Below are positions 49,383 to 61,250 of a DNA stretch of 64,000 nt, one piece after another. Location: positions 1 through 64,000 of the forward strand of contig QCQB01000001.1 of the NCBI GenBank assembly GCA_003212315.1, read 5' to 3'. The first letter of the stretch is position 1. Each line of letters starts with the position of its first letter. Source of the stretch: SAR116 cluster bacterium AG-447-C21. Its GTDB lineage: Bacteria > Pseudomonadota > Alphaproteobacteria > Thalassobaculales > Thalassobaculaceae. Under the pieces are notes generated by a model. That model was not told the origin of the DNA and did not search any database. It worked only from the letters and a program-made list of their open reading frames with translations. The position numbers and the translations under genes were made by a program.

Positions 49383-50483
49383 ATGACTGAAGCACAACTC
49401 AAATTATCACCTATTAATGATCTTCATTTAAAATATGAAGCGCGAATGGTGCCGTTCTCAGGCTACTCTATGCCCCTCCAATATAAGTTGGGCGTTAAGC
49501 AAGAACATATCCACACTAGAACAAAAGCTGGTTTATTCGATGTATCGCATATGGGGCAGATTTGTTTGAAAGGCGATGAAGTAAAAGATGAGCTTGAAAA
49601 TTTAGTCCCAAGTGATATCAAGTCGTTAAATGAGGGTGAGATGCGGTATACGCTTTTCCTTAATAAAGAAGGTGGGATCCTAGATGACCTAATTGTCACC
49701 AATGCTGGTAATCACCTTTTTGTTGTAGTGAATGCGGCATGCCGGCACAAAGACATAAAGTTTCTTCGAGACAACCTGCGATGCGACATAGAGGAGCTGG
49801 AGGACCGAGCTCTTATGGCTCTTCAAGGGCCCATATCTGAGAATGTTTTGGAAATGCTTGCTCCAGGTGTTGCTGATTTGAAATTTATGTCATCGGGGGA
49901 GTTTTCTATCTGCGGAGCAGAGTGTTTTATCACTCGTTCAGGCTATACTGGCGAAGATGGATTTGAAATATCTATGCCGTCGATGATGGCAGAAGAAATT
50001 GCTGAGACTATTCTGAGTCACGAGGATACTGAATTAATTGGTTTAGGCGCGCGGGACTCACTGCGTCTAGAGGCCGGTTTGTGTCTCTATGGACAAGATA
50101 TCAATGAAATGACAACCCCGGTTGAGGCAAACTTGGGGTGGACTGTAGGGAAAAGAAGACGAAAAGAGGGCGGGTTTCCAGGGTTTGAAAATATTATACG
50201 ACAATTAAAAGATGGAGTATCTACTCGGCGTTATGGAGTGCGGCCCGATGGGCGTGCGCCTGCTAGAGCGGGCACTGAAATATTCGATTTAGAGGGCAAC
50301 AAAGTTGGTGATATATCTAGTGGTGGATTTGGGCCAACGGTCGGTGCACCCATCGCAATGGCATATCTAGATAGTCCTAGTATTGAGACAGGTTCAAAAG
50401 TCTCAGTCTTAGTAAGGGATAATTTACTCCCAGCAACAATAACCAACTTACCGTTCATAAGCCCAAACTACAAACGAAACTAA
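49383..50483 (+). CDS. gcvT: Glycine cleavage system T protein (aminomethyltransferase)
   Basis: MVPFSGYSMPLQYKLGVKQEHIHTRTKAGLFDVSHMGQ...SRSGYTGEDGFEI-type block. Confidence 0.97.
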   Translation: MTEAQLKLSPINDLHLKYEARMVPFSGYSMPLQYKLGVKQEHIHTRTKAGLFDVSHMGQICLKGDEVKDELENLVPSDIKSLNEGEMRYTLFLNKEGGILDDLIVTNAGNHLFVVVNAACRHKDIKFLRDNLRCDIEELEDRALMALQGPISENVLEMLAPGVADLKFMSSGEFSICGAECFITRSGYTGEDGFEISMPSMMAEEIAETILSHEDTELIGLGARDSLRLEAGLCLYGQDINEMTTPVEANLGWTVGKRRRKEGGFPGFENIIRQLKDGVSTRRYGVRPDGRAPARAGTEIFDLEGNKVGDISSGGFGPTVGAPIAMAYLDSPSIETGSKVSVLVRDNLLPATITNLPFISPNYKRN

Positions 50484-50504
50484 AAGATGTAGAAGGAGAA
50501 AGTG

Positions 50505-50882
50505 ATGGCCACGACTTATTATTCTGAAGAGCATGAATGGATTACTATAGAGGGAAATACTGGCACAGTAGGGATAACTGATTTTGCTCAGGAGCAGCTG
50601 GGTGATATAGTTTTTGCGGAAGTGACCAAAGCAAATGAAGAGGTCACTAAAGATGAAGAGGTTGCTGTTGTAGAATCTGTAAAAGCCGCTAGTGATATTT
50701 TTTCACCCGTATCGGGTCTCATAAGTGAGGTAAACGTATTATTAGAGGATGCCCCAGAAACCATAAATAGCGATCCGTTAGAAAATGGCTGGATTTTTAA
50801 AATTACGATAACCAACCCCAACGAATTAGATGATTTAATGGACTTAGATAGTTATAATAAGTTCGTAGAAAGTATTAAATAG
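50505..50882 (+). CDS. gcvH: Glycine cleavage system H protein
   Basis: YYSEEHEWITIEGNTGTVGITDFAQEQLGDIVF...ESVKAASDIFSPVSG lipoyl site; GTG at 50502 also possible. Confidence 0.97.
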   Translation: MATTYYSEEHEWITIEGNTGTVGITDFAQEQLGDIVFAEVTKANEEVTKDEEVAVVESVKAASDIFSPVSGLISEVNVLLEDAPETINSDPLENGWIFKITITNPNELDDLMDLDSYNKFVESIK

Positions 50883-50930
50883 TGGTGATAATTCGTTGCT
50901 TGAGATAGTGATTAAATTGAGGAAGTCTGG

Positions 50931-53795
50931 ATGACTGATAGAGATACCGAGCGCGGAAGTAATGACGAATTTAGCGTGCGCCACATCGGACCGGCAGAAA
51001 AGCAGCAAAAAAAGATGCTTGATGCAATGGGATTAACCAGCCTCGACGCTTTGATTAATAAAACAGTACCTCAAGCCATTCTTCTGGATAAATCTTTAGA
51101 ACTTCCAGTCGCATTGAGTGAGACAAGCGCTCTATCTAAACTGAAGCATCATGCAAGTCGCATCAAGGTAACGAAGTCTTTAATTGGTATGGGCTACTAT
51201 TCAACTCATACACCAAGTGTAATTCTGCGCAATATTCTTGAAAACCCAGCCTGGTATACCGCCTATACGCCATATCAACCGGAGATTTCGCAAGGTAGAT
51301 TAGAAGCATTACTTAATTTTCAGACAATGGTTTGCGATTTAACTGGGATGGAGATAGCAAATGCATCGCTCTTAGATGAGGCCACTGCGGCGGCGGAAGC
51401 AATGGTTTTTTGCTCAAGAAACTCCAAGTCAAAAGGAGATGTTTTTTTCGTTTCAAGCAATTGCCATCCCCAGGTAATCGACGTGGTTCAGACGCGAGCA
51501 GAACCAATCGGTATCCGAGTAGTAATCGGTGATGAAACCGAAGGGGTTGCTGATCAAGCTTTCGCTGTCTTGCTCCAATACCCAAATACTAACGGTGATA
51601 TACCAGATTATTCTGGCATCGTGGAAATGGCGCATGCACAGGATACGATGGTCGTAGTTGCTACTGATCTCCTTGCACTAACTTTGTTAAAACCACCAGG
51701 AGAGTGGGGTGCCGATGTCGTGATAGGCTCGAGTCAACGTTTTGGCGTTCCTCTGGGTTTTGGGGGCCCACATGCCGCTTTTTTTGCAACTCGGGATAAG
51801 TATAAGAGGAATATTCCTGGTCGTATTGTTGGCGTTTCAGTGGACAGTGCTAATAATAAAGCCTACCGATTAGCGCTTCAGACAAGGGAGCAACATATCC
51901 GTCGTGAAAAGGCCACTAGCAATATATGCACTGCGCAGGTTTTATTGGCAATTATCGCCTCCATGTATGCCGTTTATCACGGCCCTCACGGTTTGAAAAG
52001 AATTGCGAAAAGAACTCATCACCTGACGGCGGTGTTGGCCGAAGGTCTGCGCGACCTGGGGTATGTAATAGAAACAGGAAATTTTTTTGATACAATTGTT
52101 GTGAAAACTGATGACTGGACGGGATCAGTAATCGAAGCGGCCCGTGTGGAAGAAATAAACCTTAGAATATTTGATAATAGAGTTGGAATCGCACTTGATG
52201 AAACGAGTGATCAATATTTAGTAGAGCGCTTGTGGTCATTAATGGCATTTGATTCTATGAAACAAATCTCATTTGATGAGGTTGAAAAAAGGATAGGAAA
52301 TGAAATTCCAGAAGCATTGATCCGCGTTTCTGGATACATGGAGCATCCAGTATTTAATGATTATCACTCAGAAACAGAAATGCTTCGATATATTCGGAAA
52401 CTGTCGGATAAAGATATTGCGTTGGATCGTTCGATGATACCACTGGGTTCCTGCACAATGAAACTCAATGCTACTACCGAAATGCTTCCAATAACCTGGC
52501 CTGAATTTAGTCAAATACACCCATTTGTTCCAAAGGACCAGGTGGAGGGGTATGCAGAAATGATTGTTGAACTAGAGCAAATGTTATGCAATTGCACTGG
52601 TTATGCGGCCATATCTCTACAACCGAATGCTGGTTCTCAAGGTGAATATGCTGGGCTTCTTGCAATTCGCGCGTATCATCGAAGCAGGTCGGAAGCACAC
52701 AGAGATATTTGTCTAATACCAAGTTCGGCGCATGGAACAAACCCTGCGTCAGCATCTATGTGTGGGATGCAAGTTGTTGTGGTTAAATGTGATGATAACG
52801 GTAACGTTGATTTAGAAGATTTAAGACATAAGGCAGAGAAGTACTCGGATACTTTAGCAGCGTTAATGGTCACATATCCCTCAACGCATGGGGTCTTTGA
52901 AGAAGGAATATTAGATATTTGCGCCATCATTCATGAACATGGTGGTCAAGTATACGTTGATGGAGCCAATTTAAATGCACTCGTTGGATTATGCGCGCCT
53001 GGAGACTTCGGTGCTGATGTCAGTCATTTAAATTTACATAAAACATTTTGCATTCCGCATGGTGGCGGTGGACCTGGAATGGGGCCCATTGGGGTGGCTG
53101 CTCATCTAGCTCCTTTTTTGCCAGGACACAGATTTGGTATAACTCAGGATGAGTCTATTGGTCCAGTAAGTGCGGCACCCTGGGGAAGTGCAGGGATTTT
53201 ACCAATCTCATGGATGTATATACAGATGATGGGTGCTAGTGGAATGCGTAAAGCTAGTGAAATTGCTATTCTGAATGCGAATTATATAGCTGCGTCCCTA
53301 AGCAAATATTACCCCGTATTGTATAAGGGAGAAAACGGTTTTGTGGCACACGAATGTATAATTGATTTAAGAAAGATAAAAGAAACCACCGGGGTAGATG
53401 TAGAAGACGTAGCTAAAAGATTAATAGATTATGGTTTTCATGCACCAACTATGTCTTTCCCTGTTGCAGGTACATTGATGATAGAGCCAACGGAAAGTGA
53501 ATCGAAAATTGAAATAGATAGATTCATCGATGCTATGGTGTCAATTAGGGAAGAGATAAATGCTATAGAACGGGGAGAGTTAACTCGTGATGAAAGCCCT
53601 TTGGCAAATGCGCCTCACACAGCAGATGTGTTAGCTTCTGAAAATTGGGATTACAAATATACTCGCCGACAAGCGGTGTTCCCATCGAGCGATCTCAAAC
53701 AAGGTAAATATTGGCCACCGGTCGGTCGTATTGACAATGTTTATGGTGACCGCAACTTAGTATGCTCCTGTCCACCGATGGATGCGTATGAGTAA
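50931..53795 (+). CDS. gcvP: Glycine dehydrogenase (decarboxylating), single-chain P protein
   Basis: 954 aa; FSVRHIGP...[12 protein letters not shown]...[22 protein letters not shown]. Confidence 0.98.
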   Translation: MTDRDTERGSNDEFSVRHIGPAEKQQKKMLDAMGLTSLDALINKTVPQAILLDKSLELPVALSETSALSKLKHHASRIKVTKSLIGMGYYSTHTPSVILRNILENPAWYTAYTPYQPEISQGRLEALLNFQTMVCDLTGMEIANASLLDEATAAAEAMVFCSRNSKSKGDVFFVSSNCHPQVIDVVQTRAEPIGIRVVIGDETEGVADQAFAVLLQYPNTNGDIPDYSGIVEMAHAQDTMVVVATDLLALTLLKPPGEWGADVVIGSSQRFGVPLGFGGPHAAFFATRDKYKRNIPGRIVGVSVDSANNKAYRLALQTREQHIRREKATSNICTAQVLLAIIASMYAVYHGPHGLKRIAKRTHHLTAVLAEGLRDLGYVIETGNFFDTIVVKTDDWTGSVIEAARVEEINLRIFDNRVGIALDETSDQYLVERLWSLMAFDSMKQISFDEVEKRIGNEIPEALIRVSGYMEHPVFNDYHSETEMLRYIRKLSDKDIALDRSMIPLGSCTMKLNATTEMLPITWPEFSQIHPFVPKDQVEGYAEMIVELEQMLCNCTGYAAISLQPNAGSQGEYAGLLAIRAYHRSRSEAHRDICLIPSSAHGTNPASASMCGMQVVVVKCDDNGNVDLEDLRHKAEKYSDTLAALMVTYPSTHGVFEEGILDICAIIHEHGGQVYVDGANLNALVGLCAPGDFGADVSHLNLHKTFCIPHGGGGPGMGPIGVAAHLAPFLPGHRFGITQDESIGPVSAAPWGSAGILPISWMYIQMMGASGMRKASEIAILNANYIAASLSKYYPVLYKGENGFVAHECIIDLRKIKETTGVDVEDVAKRLIDYGFHAPTMSFPVAGTLMIEPTESESKIEIDRFIDAMVSIREEINAIERGELTRDESPLANAPHTADVLASENWDYKYTRRQAVFPSSDLKQGKYWPPVGRIDNVYGDRNLVCSCPPMDAYE

Positions 53796-53835
53796 TTTTG
53801 GCGGATAAAGATGTTGCAAGGTTGAGGAAATTTAT

Positions 53836-55389
53836 ATGTCTGAACTTGAAACAAGAAATAAAAATAAACGTCGGTCTCGAGGTGGTAGTGGTGCTCGCAG
53901 AGCCATAAGGGGAAAGCAGCAGGTTACACAATTTCCCTATATTTCAAGAAAAGTCCCAATTTATGACGTTCTAAGCCAAGAGGGTTTAGAGATTATAGAG
54001 TACAACGCGGATACTATATTAGAAGAGATTGGTGTTGAATTCCGGGAGGATGAAGAAGCCCTTGCATTGTGGAAAGATGCAGGGGCAGACATCAAAGGCA
54101 CACGCGTAAGGATGCCGCGTGGCCTGGCAAGAGAGTTAGCTAAAACAGCGCCGCCAACATTCACACAAGTTGCCAGAAACCCGGATCGCTCTGTTCAAAT
54201 TGGTGGAAAGAATACAGTTTTTGCTCCTGTTTATGGACCACCGTTTGTTCGTGATTTAGATGGTGGGCGTCGCTATGCAACAATGAAAGATTTTGAAAAT
54301 TTTGTTAAATTGGCATATCTTTCGCCCGCTATGCATCACTCAGGTGGGACCGTTTGTGAGCCAGTAGACCTTCCCGTGAATAAACGACACCTTGAGATGA
54401 TCTATGCACATATCAAATATAGTGATAAGCCATTCATGGGGTCTGTAACCGCTCCAGAGAGAGCCGATGATACAATAGAAATAGCCCGGTTGCTTTTTGG
54501 AAAAGAATTTTTAGAGGCAAATACTGTTGTAACCAGTCTTATTAACGCCAATTCTCCTATGACTTGGGATGGGACGATGTTGGGTGCTTTGAAGGCATAC
54601 TCTCGCGCCAATCAGGCCGTTATGACCTCACCCTTTATTTTGGCGGGTGCTATGTCGCCTGTGACAGTTGCGGGTACGTTAACACAGACACTTGCGGAAG
54701 CACTTGCTGGGATTGCATTCTCCCAATTATGCCGTAAAGGGGCGCCGGTGATATTTGGAAGTTTTGCTAGTTCCATATCGATGCAATCTGGTGCACCCAC
54801 TTTTGGTACTCCTGAACCGGCATTAGTGTTATATGGATGTGCGCAGTTAGCGCGCCGTCTTAATGTTCCGTTCAGATCAGGTGGATCTTTATGTGGTTCA
54901 AAGGTCCCTGATGCCCAAGCAGCTTCTGAGTCAGGAAATACACTTTTCCCGACCTTAATGGCAGGAGTGAACTTCGTACTTCATGCAGCTGGCTGGTTAG
55001 AGGGAGGGTTGGTATCTTCATATGAAAAATTTCTCATGGATACAGATCAACTAGCAATGATGCAAACCATGATGAATGGAATAGATCTATCGGAAAATGG
55101 GCAGGCGATGGATGCCATCCGTGATGTAGGTCCTGGTGCTCACTTTCTTGGCTGTGACCATACACAGGTTAATTTTGAGACAGCCTTTTTTAGATCCTCA
55201 ATCGCTGATAACTCTACGTTTGAGCAGTGGGAGGCAGAGGGGAGCTTAAACGCGGAAGCTCGTGCGGCGGATAAAGTAAAAAAAATGCTCAACGAATATG
55301 AAGCTCCGAGTATTGATCCAGGTGTGGACGAGTCTATTAGAGAATTTATTGATAGAAAAAAAGCTAGTTTTCCTGATTCTAACGTTTAA
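53836..55389 (+). CDS. Trimethylamine methyltransferase (MttB) superfamily protein, non-pyrrolysine
   Basis: 517 aa uninterrupted; GGSGARRA...LEIIEYNADTILEEIGVEF...MHHSGGTVCEPVDLPVNKRHLEMIYAHIKYSDKPFMGSVTAPERADD. Confidence 0.88.
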   Translation: MSELETRNKNKRRSRGGSGARRAIRGKQQVTQFPYISRKVPIYDVLSQEGLEIIEYNADTILEEIGVEFREDEEALALWKDAGADIKGTRVRMPRGLARELAKTAPPTFTQVARNPDRSVQIGGKNTVFAPVYGPPFVRDLDGGRRYATMKDFENFVKLAYLSPAMHHSGGTVCEPVDLPVNKRHLEMIYAHIKYSDKPFMGSVTAPERADDTIEIARLLFGKEFLEANTVVTSLINANSPMTWDGTMLGALKAYSRANQAVMTSPFILAGAMSPVTVAGTLTQTLAEALAGIAFSQLCRKGAPVIFGSFASSISMQSGAPTFGTPEPALVLYGCAQLARRLNVPFRSGGSLCGSKVPDAQAASESGNTLFPTLMAGVNFVLHAAGWLEGGLVSSYEKFLMDTDQLAMMQTMMNGIDLSENGQAMDAIRDVGPGAHFLGCDHTQVNFETAFFRSSIADNSTFEQWEAEGSLNAEARAADKVKKMLNEYEAPSIDPGVDESIREFIDRKKASFPDSNV

Positions 55390-55425
55390 GCCTAAATACC
55401 ATACTAATTTTATTATAGGCAGTTA

Positions 55426-55929
55426 TTATAAAATTTCATGAGTATATAAATTATACTCAACCCCATAAAGACGTTGGAATTTGGATCTTCTTTGAAAGCC
55501 ATAATCCAAGAATAGCGCTATTGCTTCCGTCATTAGAGAGCTTATGGATGCACAAAATTGGGCCGATTTATCTGATTTGGCAAGCTCGCTACAAGCTTTT
55601 AGTATCGCACTTGCTATTCCGTTTCTTCTTTCATCTGGAATAACGGAGAGGGCTGCTATGTAGCTAGAATCGGAAGGGAAAAATGAATTATTTTGAGAGG
55701 AAGGTGGATAATATACAGCTGACCCGACAATACATTGGGAACTAGAAGCTATTAATAACTCTCCGCCGTTTTTTAGATTTGTGGTTTCGATAACCCAATT
55801 TTTCATAACTGGCCATAAACCTGGGGCAATTTGATTCTGAAATTGCTGATAAGATTGTGCTGCTATTGTTGCCGCCACCTCGTGCTCTTCAAGATAGGCA
55901 TGACGAACCATTGGTTGATTAACCCTCAT
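55426..55929 (-). CDS. GNAT family N-acetyltransferase
   Basis: AALSVIPDERRNGIASAILKACSELAKSD...ALFLDYGFQRRSKF. Confidence 0.8.
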   Translation of the reverse strand: MRVNQPMVRHAYLEEHEVAATIAAQSYQQFQNQIAPGLWPVMKNWVIETTNLKNGGELLIASSSQCIVGSAVYYPPSSQNNSFFPSDSSYIAALSVIPDERRNGIASAILKACSELAKSDKSAQFCASISSLMTEAIALFLDYGFQRRSKFQRLYGVEYNLYTHEIL

Positions 55930-55968
55930 TGCTTTCTTCTTCTTAAATCAATACTTATTTCAAAAGTC

Positions 55969-56586
55969 TTATTGTTGGATTTGGACTCCAAACTCGGCGC
56001 CGGCGTCGAGCAGCCATTTCCACAAATAACTCGCAAAGCTGGCTCGCACCATAATATTAAAGGTAGGTATAAGATCGAGTTGCCACATGATTACAGAAGC
56101 TGCGGCTAAATTTGATTGAAACGCGTCTCCCGGGTTAAAGACTCTTGGGTGAATATCAACTGCACATCCCTTCATTATTACCGAACGTGCATTTGGACCC
56201 GATAGTTGTATTATGGTGCTGTTATCAGAAACATTCGTTACTGAATGATGAACATCCGTTAATGCAATATTCAAATCGCGTTCTAATAAACTTTCGTCAC
56301 CAGGTAGAGAATTCACCAACCATTCATCTGGTCCAAGCCAAACTGACGTGTATTCATTGTTTTTTAGGAAAGTATTTGGGGTTAAAGGTAACTTGTAGGC
56401 TAACACTTTAGAGGTTTCTTTCATAAAAAGATCATTGCTGGGGTCACCCCTTAGAATGAGTTTTCCCGTATGACGGCATTCTTTAAGAAAAATACCAGAG
56501 TCCTTTGCCCCTCCAATCACTTTGATTAGTTTGTCTAGGGGACTGATGCCGCTATCTTTTTGTTTGGGTAAAGCTGCATTAGCCAT
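55969..56586 (-). CDS. soxG: Sarcosine oxidase subunit gamma
   Basis: WLGPDEWLVNSLPGDESLLERDL...HHSVTNVSDNSTIIQLSGPNARSVIMKGCAVDIHPRVF. Confidence 0.92.
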   Translation of the reverse strand: MANAALPKQKDSGISPLDKLIKVIGGAKDSGIFLKECRHTGKLILRGDPSNDLFMKETSKVLAYKLPLTPNTFLKNNEYTSVWLGPDEWLVNSLPGDESLLERDLNIALTDVHHSVTNVSDNSTIIQLSGPNARSVIMKGCAVDIHPRVFNPGDAFQSNLAAASVIMWQLDLIPTFNIMVRASFASYLWKWLLDAGAEFGVQIQQ

Positions 56587-59500
56587 CTAAGCGTATTCCT
56601 TCTTTGTCGAAGAACTGAGTATCGGTCACGGTTACCTTTATAGTTTTATTTCTCAAAGGGATATGTAGGGTCTGGCCAATTTTTTCTTTTCCGCCCTTTA
56701 CCAAAGCCATCGCAATCGATCTATTGCAGTTTGGACTATAGTAGCTCGATGTCACATGGCCGACCATTGCCATAGGCGGGGCGGTAGTAGGTGTTTCAAC
56801 GATCTGGGAACCTTCTGGTATTACTTCTTTCTCGTTTTCTGTTAATAAACCCACCAATTGTTTGCGATCATTTTTAATGATATCACTCCTCTTTAGTGCC
56901 CTCTTGCCTACAAAGTCGTGCTTTGTTTTTGATACAATCCAGTCCATACCAAGATCATATGGTGTGACCGTTCCGTCAGTTTCTTGTCCGACAATAATAA
57001 AGCCTTTTTCAGCGCGCAGTACATGCATTGCCTCGGTTCCATAGGGGCAAATATCATATTTTTTGCCTTCTTGCATCAAAGCATTCCAGAGCTCTGCTCC
57101 ATACCTTCTTGGAACATTAATCTCAAAACTCAGCTCTCCAGTAAACGATATTCTAAAAATACGAGCTGTTATCCCTGCAACATTTCCCTCTTTAACTGAC
57201 ATAAAAGGAAATTCTTCGTTTGATAAGCCAAGATCTGGCGCTAAGTCAGAGAGTAGTTTACGGCAATTCGGACCGCATATTGACGCTACCGCCCATTGCT
57301 CGGTGACTGAGGTGAAATAAACCTTCAAATCAGGCCATTCAGTTTGATGCCATTCTTCAAGCCATTCTAACACACTCGCTGCACCGCCCGTTGTCGTTGT
57401 CATATGAAAGTGGCCGGGGTTTAGATGAGTTGTTACCCCATCATCCATAACCATACCATCTTCTTTGAGCATCAAACCATACCGTGCTCTTCCAGGCGCT
57501 AATTTCAGCCAGGCGTTGGTATAGATACGATTTAAAAATTCTGCCGCGTCAGGGCCTTTTATATCAATTTTCCCAAGTGTTGAAGCATCTAATATACCTA
57601 CTCTATCTCGCGCCGCTTTTACTTCCCGATTGACAGCCTGCTGCCTCGTCTCATTTGGCTTTGGGTAATACCATGCTCGCATCCATTGACCAACATGCTC
57701 AAACTTGGCCCCAAGCTCTTTATGACACTCGTTCATTGCTGTGGTCCTTACAGGATCGAATAATAATCCTAAATTTCGTCCCGCGTATGCTCCAATCGTC
57801 GCGGGCGTATAAGGCGGCCTGAATGTTGTATGCCCGATATTAGGGGCGTTAGTTCCCAGTGTTTCTCCTAGAATTGCGAGCGCAGCCACGTTAGAAGTTT
57901 TACCTTGATCAGTACCCATCCCCATTGTTGTGTAGCGTTTTAAATGCTCGACCGATCTGTACCCTTCTCTTGCAGCTAAGCTAATATCTGATGCGGTGAC
58001 ATCATTCTGAAAATCAACAAAATACTTACCAATTTTCTTATTGGCTCGTTCTGGGGGGATAAGCCAGATGGTTCGTTGGTTATTGTATTTAGGTTCGATA
58101 ACTTTAGGTAAACGTGGAGCACGACCCTTATTATTTGTTGCTCTAGCTGCTTCAGCTCCGGCTTTGAATCCTGTTTTGAGGCAGTCGGTAAGTCCTTGTG
58201 TTCCGTCACACCCCCCAATAGAAACAAGATTTTGAGCTGCTGTTTTTGGCAGAAACTGGGCTAATTCTTCATCCCATTTTAGTTTGCCGCCACTCTGCGA
58301 GAATAAATGAACGGTTGGGTTCCAGCCACCCGACATACCTATACTGTCACACCTTATCTTTTTCATCGATCCAATCAGTTTTGTCCCATCTTGACTTAGT
58401 TGCATTATTTTCACTGACTTGATACGCAAATACCCGGCTGTGGATACTATCGCATGTCCTGGATATATGGTGATACCTTCGCTTCGAACCTGATCAACTA
58501 ATTCACCATCTGGGTCGCTTCGAAGGTCTACAATCCCTGCAATGGGCACATTATTTTTTTTCAAGGAGATAGCTGTTCTGTAGGCATCATCATTATTAGT
58601 GAATAGTAGAACTCTATTTCCCGGGGAAACTCCGTATCGATTAAGATATGCTCGCATCGATGCGGATAACATAATCCCCGGTCTATCGTTATCACGGAAT
58701 ATTAATGGGCGCTCAATTTGGCCCGTGGCAAGCACAACACGTTTAGCTCTCACTTTCCACAATCGTTGTCGTGTTTTGTACTCTGAACCTGTCTGATTAT
58801 CATTATCCGTGGTCTCTAACAAAGTCATATAATTATGATCGTAATAGCCAGTAGTTACAGTTGCTTTTAGCAAAATCACTTCGGGCATACTCGATAGAGT
58901 CGCTACTGTTCTCTTAACCCATTCAAATGCAGGTGACCCATCGATGGTGCAATCTGTATTATATGTCAGGCTCCCTCCAAAACTATTCTGTTCTTCGGTC
59001 AAGATCACCCTAGCTCCAGTTTGTCCGGCAGCAAGTGCGGCGCTTAAACCCGCGGGGCCACTGCCAACGATTAAAACGTCACAATGCGCGTGGTTTTTTT
59101 CATATCTATCGGGATCTGCGCCCTTCGGTGCCTCTCCAAGACCAGCAACCCGTCTTATCCAATACTCATATCGCATCCACCAACTAGCAGGCCACATAAA
59201 CGTCTTGTAGTAAAAGCCAGCTGGTAGCAATCTGTGTATTAGATTGTTTACGTAGCCCAGATCAAAAGTTAAATTTGGCCAACGATTTTGACTTGTCACT
59301 GTAAGGCCATCACGAAGTATTATCTGAGTTGCGCGGGTATTTGGATCCGTACTGTTACCTTCCCCTACTTGAATAAGGGCGTTTGGCTCCTCTGCTCCTG
59401 CTGATAGCAAGCCCCGGGGCCGATGGTATTTGAAACTGCGACCTACTAAATGGATCCCATTCGCTAAAAGAGCCGATGCCAGGGTATCACCCCTATACCC

Positions 59501-59590
59501 TTCATAAAATTTCCCATCAAATTTAAACCGTAATGGTTTTGATCGGTCCACTTGCCCTAAATCTTTAATACGAAAGCGTTGCATTGTCAT
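56579..59590 (-). CDS. soxA: Sarcosine oxidase subunit alpha
   Basis: 1003 aa; FDGKFYEGYRGDTLASALLANGIHLVGRSFKYHRPRG...DVLIVGSGPAGLSAALAAGQTGARVILTEEQ; C-terminal GcvT-like domain. Confidence 0.96.
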   Translation of the reverse strand: MTMQRFRIKDLGQVDRSKPLRFKFDGKFYEGYRGDTLASALLANGIHLVGRSFKYHRPRGLLSAGAEEPNALIQVGEGNSTDPNTRATQIILRDGLTVTSQNRWPNLTFDLGYVNNLIHRLLPAGFYYKTFMWPASWWMRYEYWIRRVAGLGEAPKGADPDRYEKNHAHCDVLIVGSGPAGLSAALAAGQTGARVILTEEQNSFGGSLTYNTDCTIDGSPAFEWVKRTVATLSSMPEVILLKATVTTGYYDHNYMTLLETTDNDNQTGSEYKTRQRLWKVRAKRVVLATGQIERPLIFRDNDRPGIMLSASMRAYLNRYGVSPGNRVLLFTNNDDAYRTAISLKKNNVPIAGIVDLRSDPDGELVDQVRSEGITIYPGHAIVSTAGYLRIKSVKIMQLSQDGTKLIGSMKKIRCDSIGMSGGWNPTVHLFSQSGGKLKWDEELAQFLPKTAAQNLVSIGGCDGTQGLTDCLKTGFKAGAEAARATNNKGRAPRLPKVIEPKYNNQRTIWLIPPERANKKIGKYFVDFQNDVTASDISLAAREGYRSVEHLKRYTTMGMGTDQGKTSNVAALAILGETLGTNAPNIGHTTFRPPYTPATIGAYAGRNLGLLFDPVRTTAMNECHKELGAKFEHVGQWMRAWYYPKPNETRQQAVNREVKAARDRVGILDASTLGKIDIKGPDAAEFLNRIYTNAWLKLAPGRARYGLMLKEDGMVMDDGVTTHLNPGHFHMTTTTGGAASVLEWLEEWHQTEWPDLKVYFTSVTEQWAVASICGPNCRKLLSDLAPDLGLSNEEFPFMSVKEGNVAGITARIFRISFTGELSFEINVPRRYGAELWNALMQEGKKYDICPYGTEAMHVLRAEKGFIIVGQETDGTVTPYDLGMDWIVSKTKHDFVGKRALKRSDIIKNDRKQLVGLLTENEKEVIPEGSQIVETPTTAPPMAMVGHVTSSYYSPNCNRSIAMALVKGGKEKIGQTLHIPLRNKTIKVTVTDTQFFDKEGIRLDG

Positions 59591-59940
59591 TTTTCTGCTT
59601 GTAGTATTGTAAATCTTTCTGTAGCAGATTGCCTGCGCCAGTTACTCTTATAATATTCTTTTCCAGCCTTAGAGTGTGGCAATTGGTTACTTGGATAAAC
59701 TTCAATTATCTCGTTGGTTACGGTGTTGCGTAAGACATTAAACCATTTTCGGCATCCGCTGGTATGAACCCATCTTTCAAGTGTTAACCCTTTGGTATTA
59801 CTTTTTTGAAATAGATATTCAGAAAATTCTTCATCGCTTAAAGAATCAGCGTCAAAAGGGCGTTTTATATGCGCCTCACCACCATAATGGAATTCCGCAT
59901 CATCTCGGTATCCACACCAAGGACATTTAATATATAACAT
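59587..59940 (-). CDS. soxD: Sarcosine oxidase subunit delta
   Basis: KCPWCGYRDDAEFHYGGEAHIKRP...GCRKWFNVLRNTVTNEI. Confidence 0.95.
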   Translation of the reverse strand: MLYIKCPWCGYRDDAEFHYGGEAHIKRPFDADSLSDEEFSEYLFQKSNTKGLTLERWVHTSGCRKWFNVLRNTVTNEIIEVYPSNQLPHSKAGKEYYKSNWRRQSATERFTILQAEK

Positions 59941-59951
59941 ACCCGGCCTTT

Positions 59952-61250
59952 CTAATGAGCTACGCCTGCTGCGCCATGTTCATCAATCAAATATCCGCTG
60001 ACAAACCGGTTGAGTGTGAAGGGTGCGGCAATCGAATTTGGTTCATCTCTTGCAATAAGATCTGCAAAAACATGCCCTGAACCTGGCGTTGCCTTAAAAC
60101 CGCCTGTCCCCCATCCACAATTAAAATAGAGATTGTCCACGGGTGTTTTTGATATAATTGGAGATGCATCAGGGCATGTGTCAACTATCCCTCCCCACGA
60201 ACGAAGCATCCGCAGACGAGAAAAAATTGGGAAGAGTTCGACCGCAGCCGCTAACATTCCTTCTATTATATTTAAGCTACCTTTTTGAGCATATGAATTA
60301 TAGGAATCCGCGCCCGCGCCAAATACCATTTCACCTTTGTCGGATTGGCTTACATACATATGTACACTATTCGACATGATTACTGTGTCGAGGATTGGTT
60401 TTATGGGCTCAGAGACTAATGCTTGCAGAGGTCGGCTATCTATTGGAAGACGGAAGCCTGCTAGCCCTGCCAGAACCCCGGCGTGACCAGCGACAACACA
60501 ACCTACTTTACCCGCCTTTATGGACCCTTTGGTTGTCTCGACACCTGTCACTTTACCTTTTTCAATATTAAACCCGGTAACTTCACAATTTTGGATGATA
60601 TCGACACCTAAGCTATCCGCGGCTCTTGCATAACCCCAAGCGACGGCATCATGGCGTGCAGTTCCACCCCGGCGCTGTATAAACCCCCCCATCACGGGAT
60701 AGCGAAGATTTGGATTAATATCGATAATTGGAACAAGCTTTTTAATTTGAGCTGGGTTTAACACGTCCGAATCTATCCCGTTTAATCGTATTGCTTCGAC
60801 GCGCCGATTCATTTCTTTTAATTCATGTTCGGTATGAGCCAAGGTTAAAACTCCGCGTTGGCTAAACATCGTATTGAAATTCAATTCCTGGCTCAGATTT
60901 TCCCAAAGCTTGAGCGAGTGCTCATAAATACCAGCACTCTCATCCCACATATAATTTGATCGAATGATAGTGGTGTTACGTCCTGTGTTCCCGCCACCTA
61001 GCCATCCTTTATCTATGACGGCGACGTTCTTTATTCCGTGCTGTGACGCCAGGTAGTACGCTGTTGCTAAGCCATGGCCCCCTCCGCCGATAATTATGAT
61101 GTCATATTCGGTTTTAGGTTCTGGGGATTTCCATGCTTGGGCCCAATTTTCATGATGGGTAAATGCATTTCGGGCAAGGCTAAATATCGAGTATTTTTCC
61201 TTTTCACTGCGCAAGCCTTGCATGCCGTAGTTGATGCGAGGTTTTTTCAT
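59952..61250 (-). CDS. soxB: Sarcosine oxidase subunit beta
   Basis: [52 protein letters not shown]. Confidence 0.97.
   Translation of the reverse strand: MKKPRINYGMQGLRSEKEKYSIFSLARNAFTHHENWAQAWKSPEPKTEYDIIIIGGGGHGLATAYYLASQHGIKNVAVIDKGWLGGGNTGRNTTIIRSNYMWDESAGIYEHSLKLWENLSQELNFNTMFSQRGVLTLAHTEHELKEMNRRVEAIRLNGIDSDVLNPAQIKKLVPIIDINPNLRYPVMGGFIQRRGGTARHDAVAWGYARAADSLGVDIIQNCEVTGFNIEKGKVTGVETTKGSIKAGKVGCVVAGHAGVLAGLAGFRLPIDSRPLQALVSEPIKPILDTVIMSNSVHMYVSQSDKGEMVFGAGADSYNSYAQKGSLNIIEGMLAAAVELFPIFSRLRMLRSWGGIVDTCPDASPIISKTPVDNLYFNCGWGTGGFKATPGSGHVFADLIARDEPNSIAAPFTLNRFVSGYLIDEHGAAGVAH

Noticed and set aside
53836-55389. Pyrrolysine-encoding (in-frame TAG) MttB
   Set aside because: The reading frame is uninterrupted for 517 codons, so this is the non-Pyl type.
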